Source: Actinomycetes bacterium (lineage in GTDB: Bacteria > Actinomycetota > Acidimicrobiia > Acidimicrobiales > Palsa-688). From it: 14,023 nt of DNA. Positions 12,812-14,023 of this stretch are shown in pieces. The stretch lies in assembly GCA_021827225.1 (NCBI GenBank), contig JAKAXG010000039.1:1-14023 (forward strand). The letters run 5' to 3'. A model generated the notes under the pieces. That model had not been told where the DNA came from. It made no database searches and worked only from the letters and a program-made list of their open reading frames with translations. Both the position numbers and the translations under genes were made by a program. Position 1 is the first letter of the stretch. The number at the start of each line of letters is the position of its first letter.

Positions 12812-14023
12812 GTGAGGACCGCCGACCGGACCCCCTCCCGAGCGGCCGGCAGGCCCCGGGCGGCCCACCGGCCCGGGCTGCTGGCCGTGTGGGGGCCCGG
12901 CCTGATCGTCATGCTGGCCGACACCGACGCCGGCAGCCTCATCACCGCCGCCCAGTCCGGAGCCCGCTGGGGTTACGCCATGGTGCTGCCCCAGGTGGTG
13001 CTGGTGCCCATCCTCTACATGGCCCAGGAGATCACCGTCCGCCTGGGGGTGGTCACCGGCAAGGGGCACGGCCAGCTCATCAGGGAACGGTTCGGCCCCG
13101 CCTGGGCCTACCTGTCGTCGGTCACCCTGGTCCTCTCCGCGGTCGGCGCCCTGCTCACCGAGTTCGCCGGCCTGGCCGGCGTGGGCGGGCTGTTCGGGGT
13201 GTCCAAGTGGGTGAGCGTGCCGGTGGCGACCGCCGCCCTGGTGGCGGTGGCGTTCCTGCGCGGCTACAGCCGGGTGGAGCGGATCGGCATCGTCGTCGGC
13301 CTGGCCGAGCTGGCGTTCATCCCGGCCGTGGTCATGGCCCACCCCAGCGGCCACCAACTGCTGCACGGGCTGTCCCGCCTGCCGTTCGACCACGGCTCCT
13401 ACACCCGGCTGGTGGCCGCCAACATCGGGGCGGTGATCATGCCGTGGATGGTCTTCTACCAGCAGGGGGCGGTGATCGACAAGGGCATCACCACCGACGA
13501 CCTGCCCAAGGAACGGCGCGACACCGCGGTGGGCAGCGTCATCAGCCAGGGGATCATGATCGCCGTGGTGGTGGCCCTGGCGGCCACCGCGTTCCGGACC
13601 GGCCGGGGGGCCGCCCTGGACAACGTCGGCCAGATCGCCGCCGCCCTCGCCCCCTCCCTCGGCACCGGCCCGGCCAAGGCGCTGGTGGGCGCCACCGTTC
13701 TCGGGGCGGCGCTGGTGGCCGCTCTGGTGGTGTCCCTGGCCGGGGCGTGGGGCCTGTCGGAGGTCCTCGGCTGGAAGCACAGCCTCAACGACCGGCTCAG
13801 CCGCCGCACCGCCCCCTTCTACGGAACCTACGCCCTCGCCCACGTGGCCGGGGCGGCGCTGGTGCTGGCCAGCGTCGACCTGGTGGGCCTGGCGGTGGAC
13901 GTGGAGGTCATGAACGCCCTGCTGCTGCCGGTGGTGCTGGGCTTCCTGCTCCTGCTCGAGGCCCGGGCGCTGCCGGCCGAGCACCGGATGCGCGGCGCCT
14001 ACCGGGTGGCGGTGACCGGGCTG
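12812..14023 (+). CDS. Nramp-family divalent metal transporter (partial, C-terminus off right edge)
   Basis: Open from the GTG at 12812 to the window end, 404 residues, with no stop. It is an integral membrane protein of the Nramp (MntH) fold. GPGLIVMLADTDAGSLITAA is the first helix, followed by QELTVRLG-like (QEITVRLGVVTGKGHGQL) and many hydrophobic helices. The signature DPGN of helix 1 is DAGS here (D39-S42), and the MPH of helix 6 is MPW (M210-W212). The metal-binding Asp39 and Met210 are thus kept, while the Asn and His are replaced. This marks a divergent subfamily, and the ion (Mn, Fe or other) is uncertain. The metal box directly upstream supports uptake of iron or manganese. The start is chosen because it lies 6 nt after the -10, and AAGGG is too close to serve as a ribosome site. 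Confidence 0.9.
   Translation, partial: MRTADRTPSRAAGRPRAAHRPGLLAVWGPGLIVMLADTDAGSLITAAQSGARWGYAMVLPQVVLVPILYMAQEITVRLGVVTGKGHGQLIRERFGPAWAYLSSVTLVLSAVGALLTEFAGLAGVGGLFGVSKWVSVPVATAALVAVAFLRGYSRVERIGIVVGLAELAFIPAVVMAHPSGHQLLHGLSRLPFDHGSYTRLVAANIGAVIMPWMVFYQQGAVIDKGITTDDLPKERRDTAVGSVISQGIMIAVVVALAATAFRTGRGAALDNVGQIAAALAPSLGTGPAKALVGATVLGAALVAALVVSLAGAWGLSEVLGWKHSLNDRLSRRTAPFYGTYALAHVAGAALVLASVDLVGLAVDVEVMNALLLPVVLGFLLLLEARALPAEHRMRGAYRVAVTGL

Noticed and set aside
12785..13984. 399-residue His/Gly/Gln-rich open frame antisense to the Nramp gene
   Set aside because: The His/Gly-rich composition is an artefact of reading the complement of a Val/Ala/Leu-rich membrane protein. The plus-strand frame shows clear Nramp similarity and its own promoter.

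Overview
The window is very GC-rich, with G/C-ending codons and frequent GTG starts. Its gene set is characteristic of actinobacteria: an F420/FMN luciferase-like oxidoreductase, an SCO6745-family protein, DUF2277, DUF2786, DUF2127, an EthA-like Baeyer-Villiger monooxygenase and a DtxR-type metal box. An uncultured or little-studied actinobacterium, for example Acidimicrobiia, fits well, but the sequence alone does not fix the lineage. I see no insertion sequence, phage gene, CRISPR array, tRNA or rRNA. This looks like an ordinary chromosomal segment of short transcription units rather than a mobile island.

Layout, left to right. 1-452 (-): 5' part of a DinB/EgtB-like iron-dependent protein running off the left edge. 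453-634: gap with a four-copy GC repeat and a strong 11-bp inverted repeat. 635-1558 (-): luciferase-like oxidoreductase. 1702-4002 (+): molybdopterin-binding large subunit of the xanthine/CO dehydrogenase family, divergent from the oxidoreductase and without its usual FeS and FAD partner genes here. 4039-4194 and 4354-4512 (-): two unrecognised small genes with good ribosome binding sites, one cysteine-rich. 4750-5595 (+): 3-hydroxyisobutyrate-dehydrogenase-type oxidoreductase. 5685-6428 (-): SCO6745-family protein. 6501-7115, 7126-7407, 7400-7606 and 7699-8055 (+): VOC protein, DUF2277 protein, small lipoprotein and DUF2786 protein. 8056-8153: tandem hairpin repeats. 8154-9647 (-): EthA-like monooxygenase. 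9648-9906: regulatory gap with an AT-rich island. 9907-10680 and 10683-11570 (+): PRC-barrel/DUF2382 stress protein and DUF2127 membrane protein, a tight two-gene unit. 11527-12318 (-): enoyl-CoA hydratase/isomerase family protein, overlapping the DUF2127 gene tail to tail. 12375-12779 (+): NYN/PIN-like domain protein. 12812-14023 (+): Nramp-type metal transporter running off the right edge.

Functionally the region is a mixture of redox enzymes, stress-related proteins and one metal importer. No single pathway unites it. The best-supported regulatory story is at the right end. The Nramp gene has a TTGACA -35 element, a perfect 7-bp palindrome resembling a DtxR/IdeR box over the spacer and -10, and a GTG start that coincides with the predicted transcription start, implying a metal-repressed leaderless mRNA. 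Several other genes (VOC, DUF2277, SCO6745, enoyl-CoA hydratase) also have a -10-like hexamer 5-8 nt before the start codon and no Shine-Dalgarno, so leaderless expression seems common here. I did not find a convincing new multi-gene system. The most unusual material is the small-gene pair at 4039-4512 and the non-coding repeats.
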